Positions 34,473 through 43,913 of a DNA stretch of 64,000 bases are shown here, piece after piece. Both the position numbers and the translations under genes were made by a program. Numbering within the stretch: the stretch's first letter is position 1; each line of letters opens with the position of its first letter. The DNA comes from Thalassoroseus pseudoceratinae (GTDB lineage Bacteria; Planctomycetota; Planctomycetia; Planctomycetales; Planctomycetaceae), in the NCBI RefSeq assembly GCF_011634775.1, contig NZ_JAALXT010000001.1, positions 806,001 through 870,000 of the forward strand. Reading direction: 5' to 3'. The notes under the pieces are model-generated. The model searched no databases. It saw nothing but the letters and a program-made list of their open reading frames with translations, and was not told the DNA's origin.

Positions 34473-37019
34473 ATGCGTAGAGGATTGTCTAGTTTCATCC
34501 TGTCGACGGGCGTCGTCTTTGGCGCCGTCGGGACAACAGAGGCTGCTGAACCGGCAGCCAATCAGGACGGAATCGTTCAGTTGGGAAGCCGATCAAAATC
34601 GGTTTCACGTTCCGAGGGAGTTGTTCAACTTGGTCAGCGGTTCTCGCCACCGGTTGTCATGCCAATTGCGAATGAAACGCCGGGACCGCTACCGCCGTCT
34701 CCCGGACCGACCACCGAAAGCCCAGACGAGACTGGCGTGGTCGAAATGATTGCGCCGCCGGAAGATGACGGCTCGATTCAAGTCATTCCGGATGCTCCCG
34801 CCGCTCCCCAAGAAACCGAACGCCGGGTCATCTCGCAGCCAACCGGCGCTCCGTTGCAGTTGCTCTCCCGCGAACCGAACGCAGGCGGACAACCCGTCAC
34901 GGCGTCCAATGGTTCGTTCTGGGTCGGCACGCCTCAGCAAGATACCGTGGAATTCGCCCAAGACGTGCCTCAGGCGTACTGGGTCGGTCACTACTATCAA
35001 GGTGATGGTATCGGCTACGAAGACGGCTATTGGACGGTTGGCTATTTCATGCCAATCTATGAACCCAATGACAACAACATGGTGTATAGCAACTCACGCA
35101 TGTTGGTTCAGTTCGATGGGGATCTTGGAACCAACGTTGGTCTCGGCTATCGCCGATTGAGCGACTCTTACATTCTCGGCGGGAACGTCTGGTACGATTC
35201 CGATGAAAGCATTTCCGAGAACCGTTACGATCAAATCGCAGCGGGAGTCGAATTGCTGACGCGAAACTTCGACATCGTCGTGAACGGATACTTCCCACTG
35301 CAAACCGAGACTCGACAATCGCGAATGGTCACAGGGACCAACCCGGAATACGCGGGCAACCAGATTGTGTTTGTCGATACGCAGTTCTCTGAAAACGCCA
35401 TGACCGGCGGTGACTTCTCGATCGGATTTCCGATGCCGGGGAACCCGTGGTTGAAGACTTATCTCGGTGCATACATTTACGATCCGGAAGTCAGCGATGC
35501 GGAAACCGGTTTCCGGGCCATCGTGCGAGCCAACATTACCGAAGCTGCCGCCGCTGAGGTTCGCGTGACCGATGACGACTTCTTCGGCACCAATGTGGTG
35601 TTGGGCGTCGATTACAAACTCGATGTCAAACGCATGAACCGCTGGGACTTCAGCGATTGCTGCCGCTGGTATCGACAACCACGTCTAGCGGACCGAATGT
35701 ACGAAGAACCGTTCCGTTACAATCGCGTTGCCGTCCGGCAGACCGCTGGAACTCGCATCCAGAATGCCGCGATCAACCCGAAGACGGGGCAGGCTTACTT
35801 TGTCAATCACGTGAACGCGACCGCGGCTCCTGGCGGAAACGGTACCGCCGAGAACCCGTATAAGAGCCTCGCTTCCGCCAGTGGCAATCCTGGTGACGTG
35901 ATTCTCGTCCGCAGTGCGGGAACAAGTGCCTCCAACCCAATCGTCGGAGGCGTTCAACTTGCCGATTGCACGCGGGTTCTTGGGGAAGGCCAAGCACACC
36001 TCTTTGAAGCTTCGGGTCGCGGAACATTCCAGTTCCCGAACTTCGCCAGCAGCGGACCAGCTCCGTTCGTGAGTGCTCCAGGTGGTGGTCCTGTCATCAC
36101 ATTGGCTAACCAGAACGAAGTCAACTCGCTCAACCTGATTTCCTCACCCGGTGCAGCCTCGATCGCCGGAAGTGGAATTCGAGATTTCGACATCCTCAAC
36201 ATCAACCGCGATATCCCGGCAGGCAACTCGACCGGGTCCGGCAGTGGAATTCTGCTCTCGAACGCCGCTGGTCTGGGTCGCATCGAAAACGTACGGTTTG
36301 CAAGCTCCGATCCGAATTCTACAGCAGGCATCGGCATCACAAACAGTGGTGGTTCCTCGCTTGATCTAATGATCAACAATGTCAGTGAAGTTTCGGGCAG
36401 TGCCGTCGGTGTGCGACTCGATGCCACCAACTCGACGATCAACGCCAACCTCAATAACGTCATTGCTGACAACAACGGCAAGGGCATGCAGGTCGTGGCT
36501 GGCTCGGGTGGTACGGTCAACGCAAGCATTGAGAACTCCAGCTTTGACAATGCCAATGCCGCTGGAATCGGCGACGGTCTGCAAGTGGACTCCCGAGCTG
36601 GGAGCACGGTCGTACTGAATGTCGCCAACTCGACATTCGACAACGCGACTCGGAACGGAATCCGAATCGCTGGCGATGGTGCCTCCGCTCAGGGCAATCT
36701 CGATATCACTCTCGATGCCGTCAGTGTTCAGAACCAAGTCAACTTCAACCCCATCCTGATTCAGGTGGATGACGGCGGTGGAACTTCGACGGTCAACTTC
36801 CGACTGCTTGGAAATCGTGGAACTTCGGTTCTCTCCACACCAAGCAACATGGAGGGGCTATCCGGCTCGTTCATCGGTGGCGGAACAACCGCAAACCTAC
36901 TGTTTGATGGAGGTATCGACGTCATCACAGCGAGCCCGAACGACGTGGTTCTCGACGCGAGCGGCGGTGCCAACGTCTCCGTCGACAACTCCGCTGGCCT
37001 GTTTATCAGTGGACCGTAG
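34473..37019 (+). CDS. Inverse-autotransporter-like beta-barrel with C-terminal beta-helix
   Basis: An 848-residue exported protein. A signal peptide (about 1-25) is followed by a Pro-rich linker with repeated GxVQLG and VEMI phrases. From about 150 to 400 there are alternating amphipathic strands with Tyr/Trp/Gly-rich turns (YWVGHYYQGDGIGYEDGYW, VGLGYRRLSDSYILGGNVWY), as in the inverse autotransporter barrel of intimin. From about 440 it becomes Asn/Gly/Ser-rich with regular short repeats, opening with NGTAENPYKSLASA, typical of right-handed beta-helix domains. It is probably an outer-membrane anchor with an exposed fibre. Start chosen by GGAG and the signal peptide. Confidence 0.75.
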   Translation: MRRGLSSFILSTGVVFGAVGTTEAAEPAANQDGIVQLGSRSKSVSRSEGVVQLGQRFSPPVVMPIANETPGPLPPSPGPTTESPDETGVVEMIAPPEDDGSIQVIPDAPAAPQETERRVISQPTGAPLQLLSREPNAGGQPVTASNGSFWVGTPQQDTVEFAQDVPQAYWVGHYYQGDGIGYEDGYWTVGYFMPIYEPNDNNMVYSNSRMLVQFDGDLGTNVGLGYRRLSDSYILGGNVWYDSDESISENRYDQIAAGVELLTRNFDIVVNGYFPLQTETRQSRMVTGTNPEYAGNQIVFVDTQFSENAMTGGDFSIGFPMPGNPWLKTYLGAYIYDPEVSDAETGFRAIVRANITEAAAAEVRVTDDDFFGTNVVLGVDYKLDVKRMNRWDFSDCCRWYRQPRLADRMYEEPFRYNRVAVRQTAGTRIQNAAINPKTGQAYFVNHVNATAAPGGNGTAENPYKSLASASGNPGDVILVRSAGTSASNPIVGGVQLADCTRVLGEGQAHLFEASGRGTFQFPNFASSGPAPFVSAPGGGPVITLANQNEVNSLNLISSPGAASIAGSGIRDFDILNINRDIPAGNSTGSGSGILLSNAAGLGRIENVRFASSDPNSTAGIGITNSGGSSLDLMINNVSEVSGSAVGVRLDATNSTINANLNNVIADNNGKGMQVVAGSGGTVNASIENSSFDNANAAGIGDGLQVDSRAGSTVVLNVANSTFDNATRNGIRIAGDGASAQGNLDITLDAVSVQNQVNFNPILIQVDDGGGTSTVNFRLLGNRGTSVLSTPSNMEGLSGSFIGGGTTANLLFDGGIDVITASPNDVVLDASGGANVSVDNSAGLFISGP

Positions 37020-37167
37020 TGACGCAGCCATGGAATCGGAACTCTGCGGGTTGGTGAACTCCATCAACCCGCAGGTAACGACACGATCTTCCGCGTTTCT
37101 CTCAACACTTTCCCTGTTCCGGAACTGACCCCATTCGGTGACCGGTTCACTTCGGGAGTTCAATATC

Positions 37168-37920
37168 ATGTTTCTAACTCGAATCGAGCGACATCGAATC
37201 ATTTCGTTCTCGCTCGCGACCGCAATGGTCTGCGGGACCTTTTGGTCTTCCGTGATGGCCCAAACGCTTCCGCCACAGATTGCCGTTCCGGCTCCCGACG
37301 AAGCATCATCACCGCAAACAATTGACGATGAGGCCGCCGGAGTCGTCGAACTCGCACCACCTGCGACGCCGCAACCGACACCGCCTCCGCAGATGCATCA
37401 GCAAGCTCCGCCAATGCATCGTCCAGCTCCAACGCCTTATCACGCCGGATATCGTCCGCAACCCTACAGCCATACCGTCGAGGAATGTCCCGCCCCCCGG
37501 AGCATCTTCCATCTGATGCCAACCCCACGAGAATGTGTGGACGGTCTCGTGGAAAACTATCATGAGAAAAAAGCCTATCCCACTTACTTTGATGACTACC
37601 TTCGCAACTGTTTTCTCTGCTGCTGCCCGTGGTGTCCTTCGCGATGCAAGACGGCCCAGGAAATTGCGTTGGAGAAAGGTGAGAGTGGATTCGACATTCA
37701 TTGCCAAATCGATCTACCGAAATTCGGATCGTCCCGTGTGACTTACCCGACGAATCCCTACTACTTCGACCCACGTGATGGCAAAATCTACGGGGCACAA
37801 GGGTATGGCATGCCAGTCGGAATGCCGTTGGCACCGAATGTGGAACACACCTACAACTACAGTCACGGCACGCCCGCCAGCCGCCTGACCCCAATTTCAC
37901 GCCAAACGGCTCAACCATAG
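37168..37920 (+). CDS. Secreted Pro- and Cys-rich protein
   Basis: A 250-residue exported protein with a signal peptide (about 12-31). The next 80 residues are Pro/Gln/His-rich and end in an acidic VVEL motif like that in the barrel protein upstream. A compact Cys cluster follows (RNCFLCCCPWCPSRCK, about 146-161), then a Tyr/Pro/Gly-rich tail. No family recognised. The shared VVEL/VEM type segment and adjacency suggest it works with the barrel protein at the cell surface. A terminator follows. Confidence 0.65.
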   Translation: MFLTRIERHRIISFSLATAMVCGTFWSSVMAQTLPPQIAVPAPDEASSPQTIDDEAAGVVELAPPATPQPTPPPQMHQQAPPMHRPAPTPYHAGYRPQPYSHTVEECPAPRSIFHLMPTPRECVDGLVENYHEKKAYPTYFDDYLRNCFLCCCPWCPSRCKTAQEIALEKGESGFDIHCQIDLPKFGSSRVTYPTNPYYFDPRDGKIYGAQGYGMPVGMPLAPNVEHTYNYSHGTPASRLTPISRQTAQP

Positions 37921-37952
37921 AACCAACGAAGCCGCAACGAACATTGAATATC

Positions 37953-37992
37953 CAAGAGGCCATCTTCAAATCGAAGGTGGCCTCTTGTTTTT
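37953..37992 (+). terminator. Strong intrinsic terminator
   Basis: A 15-base-pair stem (CAAGAGGCCATCTTC with GAAGGTGGCCTCTTG, one G-U pair), five-base loop and a T-run, 32 bases after the stop of the Cys-rich protein gene. Confidence 0.9.
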
Positions 37993-38092
37993 GCGCGTTC
38001 GGTTGGGATGAAATTGGCAGATCGATACACTACAGCCATTGTACTGTCAGTCCCACACTGTCATTTCCAGCCTCAAACGAACGCGAAAAACC

Positions 38093-39688
38093 ATGCTCAA
38101 ACGATTGCTCAGTCCCTTCATTCTCTTGGGTTGCATGATGTCAACGTCGATCGGTCTCGCCGCCGACCGGCCGAACATTGTGTTCATCTTCACCGACGAC
38201 CACGCCCCCCATGCCATCGGCGCATACGATGGATGGTTGAAGTCCGTGAATCCGACCCCGAATATCGACCGCCTCGCCAGCCAAGGCATGCTCTTCGAGA
38301 ACAGCTTTTGCACAAACTCGATCTGCGGGCCAAGCCGAGCCGTCATTCTCACGGGAAAACATAGTCACAAAAACGGCTTCATGAACAACGGCAACAACTT
38401 TGACGGCAATCAGCAAACCTTCCCGAAACTTCTCCGCAAAGGTGGCTACCAAACCGCCTTCTTCGGGAAGTGGCATCTTAAGAGCAAACCACAAGGCTTT
38501 GATGACTGGAAAGTGCTGCCCGGTCAAGGTCTGTACTACAACCCCGACTTCCTCACACCGAACGGAAAAATTCGTATCAAGGGCTATTGCACGGACATCG
38601 TCACAGACATGGCGGTTGAATGGCTGCAAGAGAACCATAAGTCTGGCAAGCCGTTTATGCTCATGTGCCAACACAAAGCCCCGCACCGCAACTGGATGCC
38701 TGCGCTTCGACACCTGCACCTTTATGACGACATTGAAATTCCCGAACCAACGACACTATTCGACGACTACCAAGACAACGCCCCGCCGGCTCGTCATCAA
38801 GAGTTGGAAATCGATCGGCATATGGATCTCCACTATGATTTGTTCGTCGATCTCACGCCGGAGTTCTCATCACCGGCCTCGCAGAAACGGCAAGACAAAT
38901 CAGCCTGGAACAACATGAAACGCATGTCACCGGAGCAACTCAAGACTTGGCGTGACGCGTACGGTCCGAAAGACAAGGCATTCCACGAAGCCAACCTCAG
39001 CGGACGCGATCTCGTCCGTTGGAAGTACCAACGCTACGCCAAGAATTACCTCCGTTGTATCAAAGGCGTGGACGAAAATGTCGGCCGACTCATGCAGACA
39101 CTTGATGACCTAAGCTTGGCGGACAATACGATTGTGATTTACTCATCCGACCAAGGTTTTTACGTTGGTGATCATGGTTGGTATGACAAGCGATGGATGT
39201 ATGAAGAATCGCTCAAAATGCCTTTTATTGCGAAGTGGCCCGGCGTCACAAAACCCGGCTCCCGCAATGACTTGATGATTCAAAACCTAGACTACGCCGA
39301 AACCTTCCTAGACATCGCCGGTCTCGACATCCCAAGTGATATGCAAGGCAAATCACTCGTCCCACTATTGAAGGGAAAACGGCCGGAAGATTGGCGAAAG
39401 AGCATCTACTATCACTACTACGAATACCCTAGTGTTCACATGGTTCCCCGCCACACTGGTATTCGCACCGAAACTGAGAAACTCATCCACTTCTATCAGT
39501 TCGACGAATGGGAATACTACAACCTCAACGACGACCCAGACGAACTCACCAATCAATACAACAATCCCAAAGCCCAAAAACGAATCGCCCAACTCAAACA
39601 ACAACTCAAAGACTTACAAGAGACGTACGAAGACGATTCGGACATGGCCGAGAAACCCGAAGAATGGCAACGATCAATGCGAAAGTAA
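38093..39688 (+). CDS. Type I sulfatase (S1 family)
   Basis: A 531-residue exported sulfatase. After a signal peptide (about 1-23) comes the metal-binding NIVFIFTDDHAPH (Asp35, Asp36). The formylglycine site CGPSRAVILTGK (Cys78) is canonical CxPSR, to be activated by a formylglycine-generating enzyme. PNIDRL, GKWHLK and the late DQGFYVGDHGWYDKRWMYEE blocks are complete. It would remove sulfate from polysaccharides in the periplasm. Planctomycetes carry very many such genes. Its link to the microcompartment (sulfated fucans give fucose) is an attractive but unproven inference. ATG 38093 chosen because the signal peptide begins there. Confidence 0.92.
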   Translation: MLKRLLSPFILLGCMMSTSIGLAADRPNIVFIFTDDHAPHAIGAYDGWLKSVNPTPNIDRLASQGMLFENSFCTNSICGPSRAVILTGKHSHKNGFMNNGNNFDGNQQTFPKLLRKGGYQTAFFGKWHLKSKPQGFDDWKVLPGQGLYYNPDFLTPNGKIRIKGYCTDIVTDMAVEWLQENHKSGKPFMLMCQHKAPHRNWMPALRHLHLYDDIEIPEPTTLFDDYQDNAPPARHQELEIDRHMDLHYDLFVDLTPEFSSPASQKRQDKSAWNNMKRMSPEQLKTWRDAYGPKDKAFHEANLSGRDLVRWKYQRYAKNYLRCIKGVDENVGRLMQTLDDLSLADNTIVIYSSDQGFYVGDHGWYDKRWMYEESLKMPFIAKWPGVTKPGSRNDLMIQNLDYAETFLDIAGLDIPSDMQGKSLVPLLKGKRPEDWRKSIYYHYYEYPSVHMVPRHTGIRTETEKLIHFYQFDEWEYYNLNDDPDELTNQYNNPKAQKRIAQLKQQLKDLQETYEDDSDMAEKPEEWQRSMRK

Positions 39689-39711
39689 CGTCAACAATCG
39701 CAGCAGCCGCC

Positions 39712-39825
39712 AGCTGGGTTAGCTCAACATAACCCAGCTTCTCAACTTGCGAGGCGGTCAAGCTGGTACCTGACCTGGCCTCACCGACGAACATTGGCGT
39801 TCGAAACCATGAGATTGCCGGATCG
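39712..39825. repeat. 114-bp dispersed repeat, copy 1
   Basis: It begins with a perfect ten-base-pair stem-loop (AGCTGGGTTA, 8-base loop, TAACCCAGCT) that could also terminate sulfatase transcription. The following 86 bases match copy 2 with only about four differences. The second copy is at 40970-41083 in the same orientation. Confidence 0.85.
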
Positions 39826-39829
39826 AGTC

Positions 39830-39898
39830 GTAGGGTGCGTCGCGACGCACCACGTTCGAGAACAGGCTTCTGTAATGGTGCGTTGCAACGCCCCCTAC
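39830..39898. repeat. REP/MITE-like palindromic element
   Basis: A 69-base element bounded by 23-base inverted repeats (39830-39852 and 39876-39898) that match at 20 of 23 positions. Each arm itself contains a small hairpin (GTGCGT-CGCG-ACGCAC type). This is the architecture of REP doublets moved by RAYT-type transposases. No transposase gene is nearby. Confidence 0.65.
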
Positions 39899-40058
39899 AA
39901 CTGTTTATGTAGACGACTCGGACATGGCCCAGAGATAAAAGTATCGCAACAGCCATTGCACCATTGACACATGACCAGTGAACATGTCAGACTGCCCCGG
40001 TTCCCGCAAAGATTGGGAATAACCTGACTATCCAAAACCGTGACAACCGGGGCCAGAA

Positions 40059-40964
40059 ATGCGACCTAACAATCGACGACTGCTAACGTTCGTATTGCTT
40101 CTGATGTGTACTGGACCAGTCTTTGCGCAACCGAAGGCCGGGCGGTCCTATTACCTCGAACACATTCGGTCGGGCAAGTACATGTCGGCTCACTCCGATC
40201 TCAATGCAGCGGGCGTCCACATCTGGGGCCCGATCCACAAGGGCGACGAGATGGCCTATCGTTTCAAGCTCGTCGAATCGGGAGAAGACGAACACTACTA
40301 CTTGATCCATCAGCTAGCGGAGAAATGCTTGGTCACCAGAGGGACCGACAATGGCGCACTTGCGATGTTGTGGGGGCCAATACCGGCAGGGCACGAAGAC
40401 CGCTACAAGTTCAAGTTGATCAAAAAGGACGATGGCAGCTATTACCTTTTCCATAAGTGGTCGGGGAAGCACCTTGGCCTATACGGTCGTGCCAACGGCA
40501 ACAATTTTTACTTACATGGACCAATCACGCCAGAGATCGAGAACGAATTCAAATTTCGCTTCACCGCCGCTGACGAATTGCCCAAGGTCGCCGAACGGTC
40601 GCGTCCCGCCAAGAAACCGAAAAAGAAGGATCGATTTGAAGTCGCCAGTGTTTGGGGAGGCACCGCACGGGATAGCAACAAGACAAAAATCAATTGGGCG
40701 ATGTCGATCTCCAAACGGAATGGAGACCACTTCGAAGGTGCAATTGCGATCACCGATAGCAAAGGGCGGAAGTTCGAAGCTCCGATTAAGGGCACAGGAC
40801 CTGCCGACGGTGACGGTGTGGTCATCATTGAATCGCCCTTGGGAAAAGACAAATGGTTCGGTCGAGGAAAAATTGTTGATGGCAAGATCGAACTGGCATA
40901 TACATCGACCGGTCCTCGCGGAACAAAGATATTTGGCGCAGGAACCTTAACTCAGCACAAATAG
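40059..40964 (+). CDS. Secreted beta-trefoil (lectin-like) protein
   Basis: A 301-residue exported protein with a signal peptide (cleavage near VFAQ, about 24). Residues 28-170 hold three repeats of about 45 residues, each with an aromatic YYL/YYLF strand and ending in WGPI, WGPI and HGPI, the pattern of a beta-trefoil of the ricin-B or fascin kind. A Lys/Pro-rich linker (about 185-198) leads to a second beta domain (about 200-300). It may bind carbohydrate at the cell surface. The gene is bracketed by the two copies of the 114-bp repeat. Confidence 0.7.
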   Translation: MRPNNRRLLTFVLLLMCTGPVFAQPKAGRSYYLEHIRSGKYMSAHSDLNAAGVHIWGPIHKGDEMAYRFKLVESGEDEHYYLIHQLAEKCLVTRGTDNGALAMLWGPIPAGHEDRYKFKLIKKDDGSYYLFHKWSGKHLGLYGRANGNNFYLHGPITPEIENEFKFRFTAADELPKVAERSRPAKKPKKKDRFEVASVWGGTARDSNKTKINWAMSISKRNGDHFEGAIAITDSKGRKFEAPIKGTGPADGDGVVIIESPLGKDKWFGRGKIVDGKIELAYTSTGPRGTKIFGAGTLTQHK

Positions 40965-40969
40965 CCTCA

Positions 40970-41083
40970 AGGTGGGTTATAGCTGCCTAACCCAGCTTTT
41001 GAAATTGCGAGGCGGTCAAGCTGGTACCTGTCCTGGCCTCACCGACGAACATTGGCGTTCGAAACCATGAGATTGCCGGATCG
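40970..41083. repeat. 114-bp dispersed repeat, copy 2
   Basis: Same orientation and length as copy 1. The stem-loop is imperfect here (GGTGGGTTA with TAACCCAGC, same 8-base loop length but other sequence). The last base is three bases from the start codon of the VOC gene, so the repeat supplies that gene's leader. Confidence 0.85.
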
Positions 41084-41086
41084 TGT

Positions 41087-41437
41087 ATGATGCTGCGCCG
41101 TCAGATCGAAAATACAATCCCGGTCCTGGCCGTCAGTGATCCTGAGCGTAGCGTGAAGTTCTTCCGCCGCGTTATCGGTTTTGAAATCGAGTGGGACGCG
41201 GGAGCAATCTGCTCCGTTCACCGAGACGGTTGCAGTATCATGCTGCAAGCGCACGAACAGCCACTTCCTAGCACCGTTTGGATCGGCCTCGAAAGCGATG
41301 AGTTATTCGTACGTGTTTTGCAGTCGGAGGCAAAGATTGTCCAAGCGCCAACGAAAAACCCTTGGGCATACGAAATGAAATTCGCCGCCCCGGACAGAAA
41401 CACGACTTGGCTGGGGACCGAAGCGAAAGCCGAATAA
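41087..41437 (+). CDS. VOC-superfamily (glyoxalase/bleomycin-resistance-like) protein
   Basis: A 116-residue protein with the single beta-alpha-beta-beta-beta unit pattern of the VOC fold: TIPVLAVSDPERSVKFFRRV at the start, a GFEIEWD strand, and CSIMLQ and VWIGLES in the middle. VOC members include dioxygenases, epimerases and antibiotic-binding proteins; nothing here fixes the role. Two ATG codons (41087, 41090) are possible starts. Its stop codon abuts that of the opposing methyltransferase gene. Confidence 0.75.
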   Translation: MMLRRQIENTIPVLAVSDPERSVKFFRRVIGFEIEWDAGAICSVHRDGCSIMLQAHEQPLPSTVWIGLESDELFVRVLQSEAKIVQAPTKNPWAYEMKFAAPDRNTTWLGTEAKAE

Positions 41438-42499
41438 TCACACTTTCTCCGCGACAACGCGGATAAATTCGGCTTGGCGGGTGCGTTCGGTCCAGTTGGC
41501 GACGGCGGTGGCGGCGTGTTTGTTTTTGAGGATTCGCGGCCATCGTAATGCCTGACCGTTCGCAACGGCCATGCGGGCGGACTTGCGGAGGAAGTGAGGT
41601 CGGGAGATGTGATCGAGTTGCAGCGGACGGAATCCGCAGCGGTAGACCATTTCCTGCAACGTCAGCGGTGTGAAGTGCGTGAGATGCCGTGGCAGTTTGA
41701 GCGGGTACCAATCCTGATGGAATTGACGAAACGCCCAGGAGTCAATGTTCGGTACACCGACAACCACGATCCCACCTCGTCGCAACAGTTGATTCGCGGC
41801 TGTCAATGTTTCGCGGGGTTCATGGACGTGCTCTAGAGCATTCCACATCGTAACGGCATCAAACGATTCGGGTTTCAAATCGGGATGCGGCAGCGTGCCC
41901 ACGTGGACGGGAATCCCGGTGCGTTCCGTCACGCCAGCGGCACACGCAGCGGACATATCCATTCCGCAAACGTCCCAACCGTGTCGCTGCATGGCTTGAA
42001 GAAATGCGCCGGCACCGCAGCCAAAGTCAAGTAGACGGCCTGGCGAACGCCAGGGAATCCAATCCTGCCGACGGTCACTACGACTGATCCAAGCAGCCCC
42101 GACATTCGCCCAGAACGATTCCAACATGCTTGTGGGATTCGGGTATCCAAAATACCGACGCAAGATCAGATGTTCCGAGGACTGTCTGAGGCGGTCTTTC
42201 CACTTCGGTTTCTTTTCCTGACCGCTCCAACAGGCGTAGTCGTCGGGATAGAACATGCCGATGGAGTTCACCGTCGGTCGCGGATTCGTAAAGTGAAGCC
42301 CGCAGTCGCTACATCGCACGACTCGAAAATTGCCCCCCAGTTTCGTCAACGGATCGGGGGCAACGATTACAGTCGAGAAGCGATTTCCTTCGCAGAGTAG
42401 GCACGCCACGGATTCCAATTCGATGGGCGTGGATTGTCCCGTCGTCGACGGCTTTGGTTTCGGTCGACTGACGATAGCCGGGAACGGAACAGCACTCAT
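41438..42499 (-). CDS. SAM-dependent methyltransferase with N-terminal zinc ribbon
   Basis: A 353-residue class I methyltransferase. Two CxxC pairs (CLLCEG and CSDCGLHF, about 34-66) form a zinc ribbon, followed by NPRPT. The SAM site is LLDFGCGAGAFL (about 155-166), followed by VTMWNALEHVHEP, typical of the Methyltransf_23 group that methylates sugars, quinones or small molecules. Zinc-ribbon-plus-methyltransferase proteins are often found in glycan or natural product clusters. The C-terminal part is basic. Confidence 0.85.
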   Translation of the reverse strand: MSAVPFPAIVSRPKPKPSTTGQSTPIELESVACLLCEGNRFSTVIVAPDPLTKLGGNFRVVRCSDCGLHFTNPRPTVNSIGMFYPDDYACWSGQEKKPKWKDRLRQSSEHLILRRYFGYPNPTSMLESFWANVGAAWISRSDRRQDWIPWRSPGRLLDFGCGAGAFLQAMQRHGWDVCGMDMSAACAAGVTERTGIPVHVGTLPHPDLKPESFDAVTMWNALEHVHEPRETLTAANQLLRRGGIVVVGVPNIDSWAFRQFHQDWYPLKLPRHLTHFTPLTLQEMVYRCGFRPLQLDHISRPHFLRKSARMAVANGQALRWPRILKNKHAATAVANWTERTRQAEFIRVVAEKV

Positions 42500-42661
42500 C
42501 GGTGAATCCTTTCACGTCGCAGAGCGAGCATCTATGGTTGTTGGCAGATCGCTGCATCCTGAGCGACCGGTCAACGCATCCAGTTGGCGGACGACGGAGA
42601 AGCCTACAAAGTTTGCGTCCGCTTGCCAATAGCTTTCAACATCACCCCGAAAACAGCTGTG

Positions 42662-43210
42662 TTACAGCGACCCGTCTGTGTGAAGATGGCAAGCCACACA
42701 TGACAAGATGATCTCATGATTACTCATGGTGGACGGAATGGAGACGTCTTGGTCCTGGGCCACCCATAAACACGAATCGACTGGCAGAGTTGCAGCGGTC
42801 GGGGCTTGGGTTTGCGTTCCAAGACTGGATTTCCGCGTCATCCACGACTGAACCGCAATCACCATACAGCAAACCGAGAGTGCAACGACCCCGACCCGCC
42901 GCCACGTCCGTTGAACGCGGTTCCGCTTCCATTGGTTTGCCGTTTGCTCAGCCAGATCGAGCGCTTCTTCAGAAACGTTGACCGGGCGGGGCACGTGCGA
43001 ATTCAACGTCTGACGCATTGGAAACGGCATTGAAGATTCGCGGCTCCCTCCCGTCGGAGCGGAGTCGTGATTCTCAAACATCAGTAACGCCGGTTCCAAG
43101 ACTTTCTGAAGCTCGCGACAACGGGGACACATATCGAGATGCCACAACAATTCCTGTCGCCGTGGCGAATCGGGTTGCGTCAGTACATCAAAGGCTTCGT
43201 CACAGTTCAT
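42662..43210 (-). CDS. Zinc-finger anti-sigma factor
   Basis: A 182-residue protein with an N-terminal anti-sigma zinc domain (MNCDEAFDVL then HLDMCPRCREL, the Hx3CxxC pattern) and one membrane helix (about 107-125). A short C-terminal part contains two Cys/His-rich stretches near the end (LSCVACHLH). It lies 70 bases downstream of the ECF sigma gene on the same strand and is its likely membrane partner. The CxxCH-like end (CVACH) could bind a metal or heme. Confidence 0.8.
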   Translation of the reverse strand: MNCDEAFDVLTQPDSPRRQELLWHLDMCPRCRELQKVLEPALLMFENHDSAPTGGSRESSMPFPMRQTLNSHVPRPVNVSEEALDLAEQTANQWKRNRVQRTWRRVGVVALSVCCMVIAVQSWMTRKSSLGTQTQAPTAATLPVDSCLWVAQDQDVSIPSTMSNHEIILSCVACHLHTDGSL

Positions 43211-43280
43211 ATTCGGCCTCCCGCGTCGGGCGAGATCATTCGAGCGAGCAGATTAACGCTTTGAATTCGATCGGTTTTTA

Positions 43281-43847
43281 TCACGGCTTGGACTCCTCAT
43301 CCAAGACCGAGCGATCCCGAACCAGCTGGGCACATGCCATAAGTCCTTTCCGGACACGGACTTTCGCACCACTGACGCTCGACCCCATCGTTTCCGCGAT
43401 TTCAGCGAACTTGAGTTCCCCAAAGAACCGCAGTCGGAGAGCGTCCGCTTGGGCTTCTGGCAACTCATCGAGCAAGGCGGCGATTTCGTCGCGGCGTTCA
43501 CTCACCAACAATGCCGTCAAGCCGGAGTCTTCACAAATCGGTGATGACAACGCACCGATCTTGCTCATTCGATTAGCTTGTTTCTGGCGACGGTCCAGGT
43601 ATTTGCGACAGAGATTGAGCAGGATCGTCCAAATCCACGTGCGGACAGCAAAATTGGGATTGTACGTCTGCCGAGATGCGTAAACCGCCAAAAATGTTTC
43701 TTGGACGATATCATCCGCGGCATCGGCATCAGAGATTTTGCTTCGGGCGACCCGTGTCAATGCGGACCGATACCGCTCGACGAGTTCTCCGAATGCGTCG
43801 CGTTTCCCTCGTTGAACTTGGAGCATCAATTCAACGTCAGTGGGCAT
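43281..43847 (-). CDS. ECF-type RNA polymerase sigma factor
   Basis: A 188-residue RpoE-type sigma factor. Region 2 is clear (FGELVERYRSALTRVARSK, ADDIVQETFLAVYASR), with WIWTILLNLCRKYLDRR just after. Region 4 carries LPEAQADALRLRFFGELKFAEIAETMGSS (seen in parts) with the helix-turn-helix. A linker of about 25 residues separates them. It is followed by an anti-sigma gene, so its activity should depend on a signal at the membrane. Confidence 0.9.
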   Translation of the reverse strand: MPTDVELMLQVQRGKRDAFGELVERYRSALTRVARSKISDADAADDIVQETFLAVYASRQTYNPNFAVRTWIWTILLNLCRKYLDRRQKQANRMSKIGALSSPICEDSGLTALLVSERRDEIAALLDELPEAQADALRLRFFGELKFAEIAETMGSSVSGAKVRVRKGLMACAQLVRDRSVLDEESKP

Positions 43848-43913
43848 ACTGTCCCGTTCTCAAATCCGGATGCCATCCTGTTCATCTGAGTTTGTCGACT
43901 TTGAGGCCGGTGT

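Larger units (their letters stand above)
39689..40058. other. Repeat-rich intergenic region
   Basis: It holds copy 1 of the 114-bp repeat (39712-39825) and a REP/MITE-like palindrome (39830-39898), described separately. The remaining 160 bases before the trefoil protein gene show no gene. Confidence 0.6.

Noticed and set aside
35954-36643. 229-residue minus-strand frame
   Set aside because: Antisense to the repetitive beta-helix region; no start signal, and the composition mirrors the repeat.
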